11,845 nucleotides of DNA from NCBI GenBank assembly GCA_945862545.1, contig CAMAYS010000059.1, positions 1 through 11,845 on the forward strand. Direction: 5' to 3'. This document shows, in pieces, positions 1-7,381 of this stretch. The stretch's first letter is position 1, and every line of letters begins with the position of its first letter. The DNA comes from Casp-actino8 sp945862545 (lineage in GTDB: Bacteria > Actinomycetota > Acidimicrobiia > Acidimicrobiales > Ilumatobacteraceae). The translations under genes were made by a program, and so were the position numbers. The notes beneath the pieces were generated by a model. The model ran no database searches and was not told where the DNA came from. It saw nothing but the letters and a program-made list of their open reading frames with translations.

Positions 1-479
1 GGGTCAAGACCGTTTGCTGGTTCATCCAAGATGACGACTTTTGGATCCCCCAACAGCACCGCCGCTAATCCGAGGCGCTGCTTCATACCTAACGAGAATT
101 GACCAACACGCTTTTTGGCGACATCCATTAAGCCCACGAGTTCAAGAACTTCATCAACACGTTTGGGTGACATTCCGTTGCTCATTGCTAACCATCGCAA
201 ATGATTGCGAGCGGTTCGACCTGAATGTGCGTTTCCGGCATCGAGCAAGGTGCCCACTTCATGGAGTGGTTTCTTGAGTTCTCGATACGACTTTCCGTCG
301 AAGAGGGCCGTACCCGACTGCACGCGATCAAGGCCGATCATGCAGCGCATTGTCGTGCTCTTTCCCGAACCGTTTGGCCCAAGAAAACCTGTCACACGTC
401 CGGGCTTCACGGTAAAGGAGAGAGAGTCAACTGCAATCGTTGAACCGTACTTTTTAGTTAAACCCTCAACGGTAATCAT
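1..479 (-). CDS. ABC transporter ATP-binding protein, N-terminal part (cut by window edge)
   Basis: This is the nucleotide-binding subunit of an ABC transporter, which would hydrolyse ATP on the cytoplasmic face to drive a membrane partner encoded beyond base 1. The 159 visible codons show an A-loop Tyr11, Walker A GPNGSGKST (residues 34-42), the ABC signature SLGMKQRLG (129-137) and Walker B VVILDEP (148-154), then NGLDP at the edge. The Q-loop region reads LLDAGNAHSGRTARNHL (78-94), with no Gln at the usual place. This resembles the BcrA/CcmA-like ATPases that pair with ABC-2 type permeases, common in actinobacteria. The ATG at 479 overlaps the methyltransferase stop in an ATGA arrangement, so the two are probably translationally coupled; no clear Shine-Dalgarno sequence precedes it. 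The substrate cannot be told from this part. The D-loop end and H-loop are outside the window. Confidence 0.93.
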   Translation of the reverse strand, partial: MITVEGLTKKYGSTIAVDSLSFTVKPGRVTGFLGPNGSGKSTTMRCMIGLDRVQSGTALFDGKSYRELKKPLHEVGTLLDAGNAHSGRTARNHLRWLAMSNGMSPKRVDEVLELVGLMDVAKKRVGQFSLGMKQRLGLAAVLLGDPKVVILDEPANGLD

Positions 480-1528
480 CGTTGTAACTTAGCCCACTCC
501 ATCACGGTAAAACCGCCAACCCCTGAAGTCTCAAGTAATGCTTCAGCTTCGCTGATACGGCTTCGCATTTTCATCGCCCGCAACCCTGGTCGCGCTGATT
601 CTTCATTCCAGATTCGTTTACCCTCTTCAACTAATTCATCAATGCCCCACAATTGCAAGAACTGTGATTGTGAGCGCACAGAATCTGGTTGCCCACACAT
701 CGCAATGATTTGGTCGATACACACATCTGTTGTGATGTCTTGTAAGCCAACGTTACGTAGATAGTGCGCTCCCTTTTCGTGACCCGCATATGTACGTAAC
801 CACTCACGCCAGGGTCGCTGAGAAAGTTCACTGGTCAATGCCACAGAATAATCAATGACTACCAATCGTCCATTGAGTCGATCTATGACATCCTTGACCC
901 ACTCGACCGCCGATTGCTGCCATGGAATGCGAGCGCCAAGAGTTGCTTTGGTTGGTAAATCAAAATTGGTCCTATCAAGCAGCGAATGTAATACCTCACT
1001 CAATGATCCGTCTCGATGTGTCACCCATGCCTCACGCCACTCACCATCGTTGACAAGTAAACGAAAAGGAAGATTGTCTAGAAGTTCATTAGCCAACACA
1101 ACTCCATTGAGAATTCCTGTCGGCAATGACTTCATTGACGTCACACCAACTGGATGGCTGGCCCATTGTGATTCGGCAATTTCTACGCACACGTAACGCG
1201 ATGAATCACCGCCGAGACATTGTGGTTGCGCAGCGATAATTGATCTGGCCAATCCGCCTGGGCCACATCCAACATCAAAGATACGGAAATCACTGGGACT
1301 TCCCATAGCAATCCACCATGCATCAAGTGCGCGCCCTATCACTGTGCCAAAGAGTGGACCGATCTCTGGTGAGGTGATGAAATCACCGCGACGACCTGCA
1401 CGACCGACGCTAGATGTATAGAAACCTGCCGGCCCATAGAGGGCCTCGTTCATAAAGTGGTCAAAGCGAAACTCTTGGTTTTCCGCAGCGTCGATGACAC
1501 TGCCGATGTGCTCAGCGGCCGAAAGCAC
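476..1528 (-). CDS. MidA/NDUFAF7-family SAM-dependent protein methyltransferase (COG1565 type)
   Basis: This is a class I S-adenosylmethionine-dependent methyltransferase of the MidA family; human NDUFAF7 dimethylates an arginine of the complex I subunit NDUFS2 (the NuoD homologue). Numbered from the GTG at 1528 (350 aa), family landmarks appear in order: GDFITSPEIGPLFG (48-61), the SAM-binding glycine motif DVGCGPGG (85-92), ANELLDNLP (146-154), VVIDYS (223-228) and GLQDITTDV (261-269). The reading frame stays open upstream to GTG codons at 1567 and 1579. The 1528 GTG is preferred because it puts the conserved N-terminal helix (AEHIGSVID) near residue 5 and limits the overlap with nuoN to 17 bases. 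No convincing Shine-Dalgarno sequence supports any of these starts. The gene overlaps nuoN upstream and the ABC ATPase downstream, so it is co-transcribed with the complex I genes. A role in NuoD methylation or complex assembly is inferred from family and context. Confidence 0.88.
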   Translation of the reverse strand: MLSAAEHIGSVIDAAENQEFRFDHFMNEALYGPAGFYTSSVGRAGRRGDFITSPEIGPLFGTVIGRALDAWWIAMGSPSDFRIFDVGCGPGGLARSIIAAQPQCLGGDSSRYVCVEIAESQWASHPVGVTSMKSLPTGILNGVVLANELLDNLPFRLLVNDGEWREAWVTHRDGSLSEVLHSLLDRTNFDLPTKATLGARIPWQQSAVEWVKDVIDRLNGRLVVIDYSVALTSELSQRPWREWLRTYAGHEKGAHYLRNVGLQDITTDVCIDQIIAMCGQPDSVRSQSQFLQLWGIDELVEEGKRIWNEESARPGLRAMKMRSRISEAEALLETSGVGGFTVMEWAKLQR

Positions 1529-3029
1529 CAGTGAGATCGGCGAGATCGCCGAAACGCAAGACTGCACCAGGCAAGACACCGAAAACGATGGTCGCCGTCG
1601 TGGTGATAACCATCGCCGCTATCAACGAACTTGGAGTTTTGACCGCTGAAGTTTCACCATGTGGTGCTGGCTTCATCCAAATTTCACGCATGATGCTGCC
1701 GTAGTAACCAAAGGCGATGACGGAGTTCACGGCACCGATGATTGCGAGTGCGTAACCCCAGTTGCCACCCGCTTCAAGAACGGCGCGGAAGGCAGTGAAC
1801 TTAGCGATCCATCCACCGAGCGGCGGGATACCAGCCAGTGATGCCAAGAAGATTGTCATCAAGACTCCGAGGCCTGGAGCATAAGAAAACAATCCTCCAA
1901 AGCTACTGATCTCACCACTACGAGTCGTCCGCGAAGCAGCGATGACAACGGCGAACATACCGAGGTTCATTGCCGCGTAGACAATGAGGTACACAACCAC
2001 CGATTGCAAGGCTGGTCCAGCGGCATCGCCCGTACCGGCAACTGCCAGAGGCATCAAGATGAAACCACCTTGGCTAATGCTGGAGTACGCCAACATTCGC
2101 ACGATATTCGTTTGACGCAAGGCCAATAAGTTGCCGACAGTCATCGTGATCGCCGCTAGCACCCACAGGAAGGGTTGCCATACATCTTGAGCCTGTGGGA
2201 AGCCCACATAAATCAAAGTCACCAACGCCACAAATCCGGCTGCCTTACTTGCCACTGAAAGAAACGCGGTGACGGGAAGAGGTGCGCCTTCGTATGTATC
2301 AGGAGCCCACGAATGAAATGGAACAGCAGAAACCTTGAATGCGAAACCAATCAAAGTGAAGGTGATTGCTAATGCTTGAACGCCACCGAACTGACCCTTA
2401 ACAGTCAATTCACGACCAATATCGCTGAGCAAAGTGCTATTGGTGACTCCATACAGCAAACTCATGCCATACAACATGATGGCTGAAGCGAAAACACCGA
2501 GAAGGTAATACTTGATTCCAGCCTCATTGCTCTTGCGGTCTCGCTTACGCCAAGCAGCCAACATGTAGCCAGGAATACTCAACATTTCCAAAGAAACGAA
2601 GATGCTGACGAGGTCGCGACTTGAAGCCATCATCACCATGCCAGCAACTGAAGTCAGGAGCAAGGTGTAGTACTCGCCCTGATAGTAGTCGCCTTCTTCA
2701 ACATGATTTTGCGAGAGCAGCACCACCACATAGCCAGCGATCAAGAACAGCGCTTTCAATGTCAGGGCAAATTCGTCCACTACATAGCGACCGTCAAATA
2801 GTGATCGCACATTGACGTCACTGACCGCCAACGTGAGAACAGGAACGAGGGCGCCGAGCATGACGAAACCAGTGAGGCTGGCCGTGATCCATTTCTTTGT
2901 TTCACTGGTGAACAGATCCACAAGGATGATCAGACAGATGCCGCCAGCCAAGATGATCTCGGGCGCGATGGCGTGGTAGTCAACCGATGGTGACTTCCAC
3001 GGCATCTGAGCGAGAATCGAATACAGCAC
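1512..3029 (-). CDS. nuoN: NADH-quinone oxidoreductase subunit N
   Basis: NuoN is an antiporter-like membrane subunit of complex I (Mrp antiporter superfamily) that forms one proton-pumping channel nearest the quinone module. The 505-residue protein is hydrophobic throughout and close to the usual family length. Proton-path residues are present: Glu148 in SLEMLSIPGYML, Lys232 in FAFKVSAVPFHSWAPDTYEG, Lys262 in VASKAAGF and Lys410 in GGWIAKF, the counterpart of the E. coli TM12 lysine. The start is the GTG at 3029, seven bases after a clear GGAGG at 3037-3041; an in-frame ATG at 3005 (residue 9) lacks such a site. The gene begins three bases after the nuoM stop, and its end overlaps the methyltransferase start. 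Unlike NuoL and NuoM here, the loop after the helix equivalent to TM12 has no His-rich insertion. Confidence 0.97.
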   Translation of the reverse strand: MLYSILAQMPWKSPSVDYHAIAPEIILAGGICLIILVDLFTSETKKWITASLTGFVMLGALVPVLTLAVSDVNVRSLFDGRYVVDEFALTLKALFLIAGYVVVLLSQNHVEEGDYYQGEYYTLLLTSVAGMVMMASSRDLVSIFVSLEMLSIPGYMLAAWRKRDRKSNEAGIKYYLLGVFASAIMLYGMSLLYGVTNSTLLSDIGRELTVKGQFGGVQALAITFTLIGFAFKVSAVPFHSWAPDTYEGAPLPVTAFLSVASKAAGFVALVTLIYVGFPQAQDVWQPFLWVLAAITMTVGNLLALRQTNIVRMLAYSSISQGGFILMPLAVAGTGDAAGPALQSVVVYLIVYAAMNLGMFAVVIAASRTTRSGEISSFGGLFSYAPGLGVLMTIFLASLAGIPPLGGWIAKFTAFRAVLEAGGNWGYALAIIGAVNSVIAFGYYGSIMREIWMKPAPHGETSAVKTPSSLIAAMVITTTATIVFGVLPGAVLRFGDLADLTGAFGR

Positions 3030-3032
3030 GAA

Positions 3033-4631
3033 TCAGCCTCCGAAGGCCTTCAAAGCCACCTGCACGGCTGGATCAATAATTTTGAACATCAACTGCGGAT
3101 AAACGCCGAAGACAACAATGGCCAACAAGAACGGTGTCCAAGCGATCCATTCAAAAATATTGACATCGTGAATGTCGCTGCCATGATCGTCATGACTGTG
3201 TTCACCGTGTCCGTGGTCATCGTGAGATTCCCCCGCGAACTCTGGCTTGGGCTCACCAAAAGCGATGCGCTGGAATAACCACAGCAAGTACGCCGCAGCC
3301 AAAACCGTACCGAGAGCGGCGATCACCATGTACACCCGGAAAGTGACCTCTGAAAGACCAGCTGCAGGTGAGTAGGCCGAGAGGATTGCTGGGAATTCGC
3401 CCCAGAAGCCGGCTAATCCAGGAAGACCGAGTGAGGCCATGGCACAGAAGCCAAGGATCCAACCAAGACGTGGCATCTGCTTGAGCATGCCTCCCAAACG
3501 AGCGATCTCCAAAGTGTGATAACGGTCTTTGACACTGCCGGCCACGAAGAACAACATGCCCGTGATGAGACCGTGGGCCACCATTCCAAAGATGGCGGCG
3601 TTAAAGCCCATCGGAGTCAACGTTGAAATACCGAGCATCACGAAGCCCATGTGGGCGACCGATGAGAAGGCAATCAAACGCTTCATATCTGTTTGTGCCA
3701 AACATCCGAGTGCTCCATAAATAATTCCGATAACTGCCAGCAAACCAATCCACGGAGCCCACTCTTTGGCAGCCTCTGGGAGAATTGGAATTGCAATACG
3801 CACAAACCCGTAGGTGCCAAGTTTCAGCAAGATTGCCGCCAAAATCACGGAGCCTTGGGTCGGTGCTTGAGTGTGAGCATCGGGCAACCAAGTGTGGAAT
3901 GGGAACATCGGTACTTTGACGGCGAACCCGATAAACATTCCGCCGAAGATCCAGATCTGCGCCGAACGGCCAATCAAACCACCGTATTCGGCAAGATGCG
4001 GGATGGAGAACGATGGTTCGACGCCTTCGGGTAGAACACCTCGCACCTGATAAAACAAAGCGATGAATCCGACCAGCATCAATGCTGAGCCGAACATGGT
4101 GTACAAGAAGAACTTCAGCGATGCGTATTGGCGATCTTCGCCACCCCACACACCGATCATGAAATACATCGGCAACAACACCAGTTCAAAGAACACGAAG
4201 AACAAGATCAAGTCTTGAGCCACGAATGTTCCTGCCATACCTGTCTGCAAAATCAGCATCAAGATCAAGAACGCTTTGGCATTTCCAGGGGAAGGAATAT
4301 GGTTCCACGAATAAACCATCACCAAAACCGTGACCACCATGGATAAGAAGTAGAGCGGAAGGCTCATACCATCCAGTCCAATTGTGTAGTTACTGGAGAT
4401 GACTTTGATCCATTCGGTCTCAGCAAAAAACTGCAGTTTCCCGGCTTGATCAAAGTCGAATTGGGTCAGTGTGAAAAAGCCCACGCCAAGAGTTGCCAGC
4501 GCGGTGACGAGAGCTACCAACTTATGAAGTTGCTCGTCTGCTTTAGGGATGAACAGCATCACGATCACGCCGACTAGCGGCAAGAAAGTGCCTACGCTGA
4601 GCACCCAGTTTGATTCACGGAGTACGTCCAT
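3033..4631 (-). CDS. nuoM: NADH-quinone oxidoreductase subunit M
   Basis: NuoM is the middle antiporter-like subunit of the complex I membrane arm. The 532-residue protein carries Glu149 in FFELVLLPMY, Lys239 in AVKVPMFPFHTWLPDAH, Lys270 in LLKLGTYGF and Glu412 in GFWGEF. These match E. coli Glu144, Lys234, Lys265 and Glu407 with a constant offset of five, so the proton-transfer chain looks intact. A His/Asp-rich stretch (about residues 470-489, seven histidines) sits in the loop after the AFGEP segment and is extra relative to E. coli. The ATG at 4631 follows a full AGGAGG (4640-4645) at eight bases, predicting strong initiation. nuoL ends 13 bases upstream and nuoN starts three bases downstream. 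Confidence 0.98.
   Translation of the reverse strand: MDVLRESNWVLSVGTFLPLVGVIVMLFIPKADEQLHKLVALVTALATLGVGFFTLTQFDFDQAGKLQFFAETEWIKVISSNYTIGLDGMSLPLYFLSMVVTVLVMVYSWNHIPSPGNAKAFLILMLILQTGMAGTFVAQDLILFFVFFELVLLPMYFMIGVWGGEDRQYASLKFFLYTMFGSALMLVGFIALFYQVRGVLPEGVEPSFSIPHLAEYGGLIGRSAQIWIFGGMFIGFAVKVPMFPFHTWLPDAHTQAPTQGSVILAAILLKLGTYGFVRIAIPILPEAAKEWAPWIGLLAVIGIIYGALGCLAQTDMKRLIAFSSVAHMGFVMLGISTLTPMGFNAAIFGMVAHGLITGMLFFVAGSVKDRYHTLEIARLGGMLKQMPRLGWILGFCAMASLGLPGLAGFWGEFPAILSAYSPAAGLSEVTFRVYMVIAALGTVLAAAYLLWLFQRIAFGEPKPEFAGESHDDHGHGEHSHDDHGSDIHDVNIFEWIAWTPFLLAIVVFGVYPQLMFKIIDPAVQVALKAFGG
3037..3041 (-). promoter_or_regulatory. Ribosome binding site of nuoN, deciding the GTG start
   Basis: GGAGG lies seven bases before the GTG at 3029 and overlaps the final codons of nuoM. 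It supports the GTG over the in-frame ATG at 3005. Confidence 0.8.
3168..3224 (-). other. His/Asp-rich insertion in NuoM
   Basis: Codons 470-488 of nuoM encode alternating His, Asp and Gly with seven histidines (H470, H473, H475, H478, H480, H483, H488), including two copies of HDDHG. The segment lies after AFGEP and before the next membrane helix (FEWIAWTPFLL), so it should be a solvent-exposed loop. Such stretches can bind divalent metals, but that is only a possibility here. It matches the position of the His-rich loop in NuoL. Confidence 0.8.
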
Positions 4632-4639
4632 GCCGTATT

Positions 4640-4645
4640 CCTCCT
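4640..4645 (-). promoter_or_regulatory. Strong ribosome binding site of nuoM
   Basis: AGGAGG lies eight bases before the nuoM ATG, and its first base is also within the nuoL stop codon region. It is the best Shine-Dalgarno match in the cluster. Confidence 0.85.
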
Positions 4646-7065
4646 CAGGTGTTGATGATTACGAGTATGAGAGCGCCGATGGCTGCCGCAGAAAACAACA
4701 GCGCTCCGTATTGATTAACCTTGCCCGACTGCACGGGACGCAATGCTCCGCCCGTACCCCGGGCAGCGGCGCCCGAGCCGTTCACTGCGCCGTCGACGAC
4801 GCGTTGATCGATATTTCGGTATACCCAACCGGCTACCCGGCGTGAGACCTTGCCAGCACCATTGACGATGCCATCAAGAATGTTTTGGTTCACCCAATAG
4901 GCCGCTTTGGCAATTGGGTGAGCAATGGAGTGCACGATGACTTTTTCGTACAACTCATCGAGGTAGTACTTATTCCACAGGAACGTGTAACCACCTCGCA
5001 GAACCTTATTGCGCTCTGTCAGACCAACAAGACGCTTATTACGACGTGTGTAGTACTGCACACAGAACAACCAACTTGAGACCAAACCGAGAGCCACGAT
5101 GATCAATGACAAGGCGGCCTTCGACCATTTGAACGGAGCATGGCTCACGGTTGGGAAATAGCACACCATTCCCGCTTCCGGCGCAACGACCGCACAACCT
5201 TCTTCGGCAACTTCTTCCTCCGAAGACACGCTCATACTCGCTACAGACATTGTGACGGCTTCAGCACCATCTTCAGACATTGTGACGGCTTCAGCACCAT
5301 CTTCAGATGCCATCTCAGTGCCAACCATGACGTACTCTGAACCAGGCTCAACGTATTTCTTAAAGCGTTCCCATGATTCGCCAAAAGGCGTGGCGTTAGA
5401 CAAGCCAGCGGTTAAAGCCAAAGCAGCCAAAATCATCAGCGGAACGGTGATCAGTCTCGGACTCTCGTGGGGACCGTGATCGGCGTGCGCATCGTGAGAA
5501 TCAACAGCAACATGCGTGTCGTGAGAATTATGGGTATCTACAACGGCGTGCGCATCATGCGCATCGTGATGAATGCCAGCGGCGGCGCCACGGGCTTCAC
5601 CAAAGAATGTCAAGTATGTTGCGCGGGTCATGTATGCCGCAGTGAGGAATGCTCCTGTGAGACCGACAATCATGAACGCGTTGTAACCGTTATGCCCAAC
5701 ATTGTCGATGATTTCATCTTTAGAAAAGAAACCAGCCAATGGGAAAACGCCCGCGAGTGCCAGCGTTGAGATGATCCATGTGGTCGCTGTGATGGGCATC
5801 TTTTTAGCCAGACCACCCATATCTTTTTTCATGTCGAAGGAGTGGTGCGAGCCGGAATGGCTGACCGAACCAGCCGATAAGAACAAACAGGCTTTAAAGA
5901 AAGCGTGAGTGAAGATGTGGAACACGGCTGGCAACCAAGCACCAGCGCCCAAGCCCATCATCATGTAACCCAACTGCGAAACCGTGGAGTACGCAAGAAC
6001 TTTCTTGATGTCATGTTGCACGAAAGCCAGTAACGCCGCAATCACGATCGTGATACCACCGATAAGGACGATGAAGTTGATATTGGTGTCACCAATCTTC
6101 ATGCCCTCCCAAAAAATGGGATACAAACGAGCGACCAAGAACACGCCGGCGACGACCATCGTGCTGGAGTGCAACAGTGAACTCACGGGAGTTGGACCCG
6201 CCATGGCGTCTGGGAGCCAAGTGTGCAGCGGGAACTGACCACTCTTGCCGATGCAAGCAATAAACAATGCCACCGCACCCCATGTCAATGCACTGTGACT
6301 GGCCTCACCAGACATTGCCCATGCCGACAGGCCGCTGATGTTGAAGCCCGAGACACCAAGATTCTTTTGTGTCCAGTTATTAGCCGAGAAGAACAAAATC
6401 GCTGTGCCGATCAAGAGACCCATATCGCCAACACGCACGGTAAAGAAAGCTTTGAGAGCCGCCCGCGAGTTGGCTTCTTCTTCCCACCAGTGACCGATGA
6501 GCATGAACGAACATAAGCCCATGATTTCCCAACCGAGAATCAACTGCACCATGTTGGGGGCGAGAACCATGCACAACATGCCAGCAGAGAACAATGTCAG
6601 AGCAGCAAAGAAGTGCGTATAACGACGGTCCCCACGCAAATATTCAAGAGAGTAAATCTGCACAAGGCTGGAAATGAACGCCACGACCACCAGCAGGGTC
6701 AACGCCAAACCATCGATGTGCTGGCCGATGCCAAAATGGAATCCCCCACTTTGCCACCAGGTCCATTCGTGAATCACTGGCTGCACATATGGAGCGGCGT
6801 GATGTGCGCCTTCTACAACCGCCTCGTGAGCACCATCAACGACGCTGTTCACGCGCTGAATCCACTGCCATGCGGCTCCACCCGAGAAAACAAGTGATGA
6901 CAACATCGACAGCACGCCAAGTTCGCTGCCTTTCATCGGCATTTTTTTGCCGAAGAAAATAATCAGAACAAAAGCGATAGCTGGGATCACAGGTATTAAC
7001 CACGCGTGTTCCAAGAACCATCCAGTTGAGGCAACTACCTCTGAAGTCATTTCTTGAGCCAACAT
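4645..7065 (-). CDS. nuoL: NADH-quinone oxidoreductase subunit L, extended form
   Basis: NuoL is the distal antiporter-like subunit of complex I, with a C-terminal lateral helix along the membrane arm. The 806 residues far exceed the E. coli length (613). Core residues are present: Glu180 in LGWEIMGLCSF, Lys274 in GKSGQFPLHTWLPDAMAGPTP, Lys354/355 in HDIKKVLAYSTVSQLGYM and Lys391 in HAFFKACLFL. The extra length lies mainly in three places: a loop at 70-108, a His-rich stretch at 499-533 after TFFGE, and an acidic segment at about 570-645 holding two 10-residue repeats and two cysteines (624, 635). The C-terminal part (about 680-780) carries two similar DG-VNG segments. The ATG at 7065 lies seven bases after GAAGGG (7073-7078), supporting it over Met6. 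nuoK ends three bases upstream. Confidence 0.97.
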   Translation of the reverse strand: MLAQEMTSEVVASTGWFLEHAWLIPVIPAIAFVLIIFFGKKMPMKGSELGVLSMLSSLVFSGGAAWQWIQRVNSVVDGAHEAVVEGAHHAAPYVQPVIHEWTWWQSGGFHFGIGQHIDGLALTLLVVVAFISSLVQIYSLEYLRGDRRYTHFFAALTLFSAGMLCMVLAPNMVQLILGWEIMGLCSFMLIGHWWEEEANSRAALKAFFTVRVGDMGLLIGTAILFFSANNWTQKNLGVSGFNISGLSAWAMSGEASHSALTWGAVALFIACIGKSGQFPLHTWLPDAMAGPTPVSSLLHSSTMVVAGVFLVARLYPIFWEGMKIGDTNINFIVLIGGITIVIAALLAFVQHDIKKVLAYSTVSQLGYMMMGLGAGAWLPAVFHIFTHAFFKACLFLSAGSVSHSGSHHSFDMKKDMGGLAKKMPITATTWIISTLALAGVFPLAGFFSKDEIIDNVGHNGYNAFMIVGLTGAFLTAAYMTRATYLTFFGEARGAAAGIHHDAHDAHAVVDTHNSHDTHVAVDSHDAHADHGPHESPRLITVPLMILAALALTAGLSNATPFGESWERFKKYVEPGSEYVMVGTEMASEDGAEAVTMSEDGAEAVTMSVASMSVSSEEEVAEEGCAVVAPEAGMVCYFPTVSHAPFKWSKAALSLIIVALGLVSSWLFCVQYYTRRNKRLVGLTERNKVLRGGYTFLWNKYYLDELYEKVIVHSIAHPIAKAAYWVNQNILDGIVNGAGKVSRRVAGWVYRNIDQRVVDGAVNGSGAAARGTGGALRPVQSGKVNQYGALLFSAAAIGALILVIINT
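5244..5303 (-). repeat. Perfect 30-bp in-frame tandem duplication in nuoL
   Basis: Bases 5244-5273 and 5274-5303 are identical, and the first five bases of a third copy follow at 5304-5308. In the nuoL frame this gives SEDGAEAVTM twice (residues 587-596 and 597-606). The 30-base period preserves the frame. Perfect identity suggests a recent slippage or a polymorphic locus. Confidence 0.95.
5467..5571 (-). other. His/Asp-rich repetitive loop in NuoL
   Basis: Codons 499-533 of nuoL encode a low-complexity stretch with 12 histidines, mostly as HDAH, SHDTH and SHDAH units, ending in HGPHESP. The DNA contains imperfect direct repeats (GCATGCGCACGCC-like units read on the coding strand), fitting expansion by slippage. 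It separates TFFGE from the next hydrophobic helix (LITVPLMILAALALTAG), and so forms a loop. The ending HESP is common in actinobacterial NuoL, so this looks like an enlarged native loop. Confidence 0.85.
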
Positions 7066-7068
7066 TGA

Positions 7069-7368
7069 TTAGCCCTTCATTTCTGACAAGTCATCGAGCG
7101 CAATAGTGCGTCGGTTGCGATAGATCAACAAAACCATGGCCAGTCCTACGCCAACCTCAGCGGCGGCGATAGCAATGACATACAGCGCAAAAGTGTTGCC
7201 ATCAACTGAGCCATGACGAACCGAGAACGCCAACAAGTTGATATTCACCGAGTTCAAAATCAGTTCAATGGACATCAAGACCATGACCGCATTTTTGCGA
7301 GCCAAGACGCCATAGACGCCAATGCAAAAAAGCACTGCTCCCAGTAAGAGGAATTGAGTAGTCAACAT
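7069..7368 (-). CDS. nuoK: NADH-quinone oxidoreductase subunit K
   Basis: NuoK is a small membrane subunit with three helices that links the antiporter-like subunits to the quinone module. The 99-residue length matches the family. The two membrane glutamates needed for proton transfer are present: Glu35 in MSIELILNSVN and Glu71 in AIAAAEVGVGLA, equivalent to E. coli Glu36 and Glu72. The reading frame stays open upstream to 7479, but that part lies inside nuoJ and does not resemble NuoK. The ATG at 7368 has a Shine-Dalgarno at the right distance and gives the canonical length. The gap from nuoJ is ten bases and to nuoL three. Confidence 0.97.
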   Translation of the reverse strand: MLTTQFLLLGAVLFCIGVYGVLARKNAVMVLMSIELILNSVNINLLAFSVRHGSVDGNTFALYVIAIAAAEVGVGLAMVLLIYRNRRTIALDDLSEMKG

Positions 7369-7375
7369 GATCGGG

Positions 7376-7381
7376 CCCTTA
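7376..7381 (-). promoter_or_regulatory. Ribosome binding site of nuoK fused with the nuoJ stop
   Basis: TAAGGG combines the nuoJ TAA stop with an AAGGG ribosome binding site seven bases before the nuoK ATG at 7368. It selects this ATG over upstream in-frame starts and suggests re-initiation after nuoJ. Confidence 0.75.

Noticed and set aside
41..492. Plus-strand open frames over the left end
   Set aside because: They are antisense to the ABC ATPase, whose Walker A, signature and Walker B are all present on the minus strand.
3601..4149. 182-codon open frame on the minus strand
   Set aside because: It lies wholly within nuoM in another frame, and the product has no family features.
6939..6950. 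T-run that could suggest a terminator
   Set aside because: It is inside the nuoL coding sequence, and I see no convincing GC-rich hairpin next to it.
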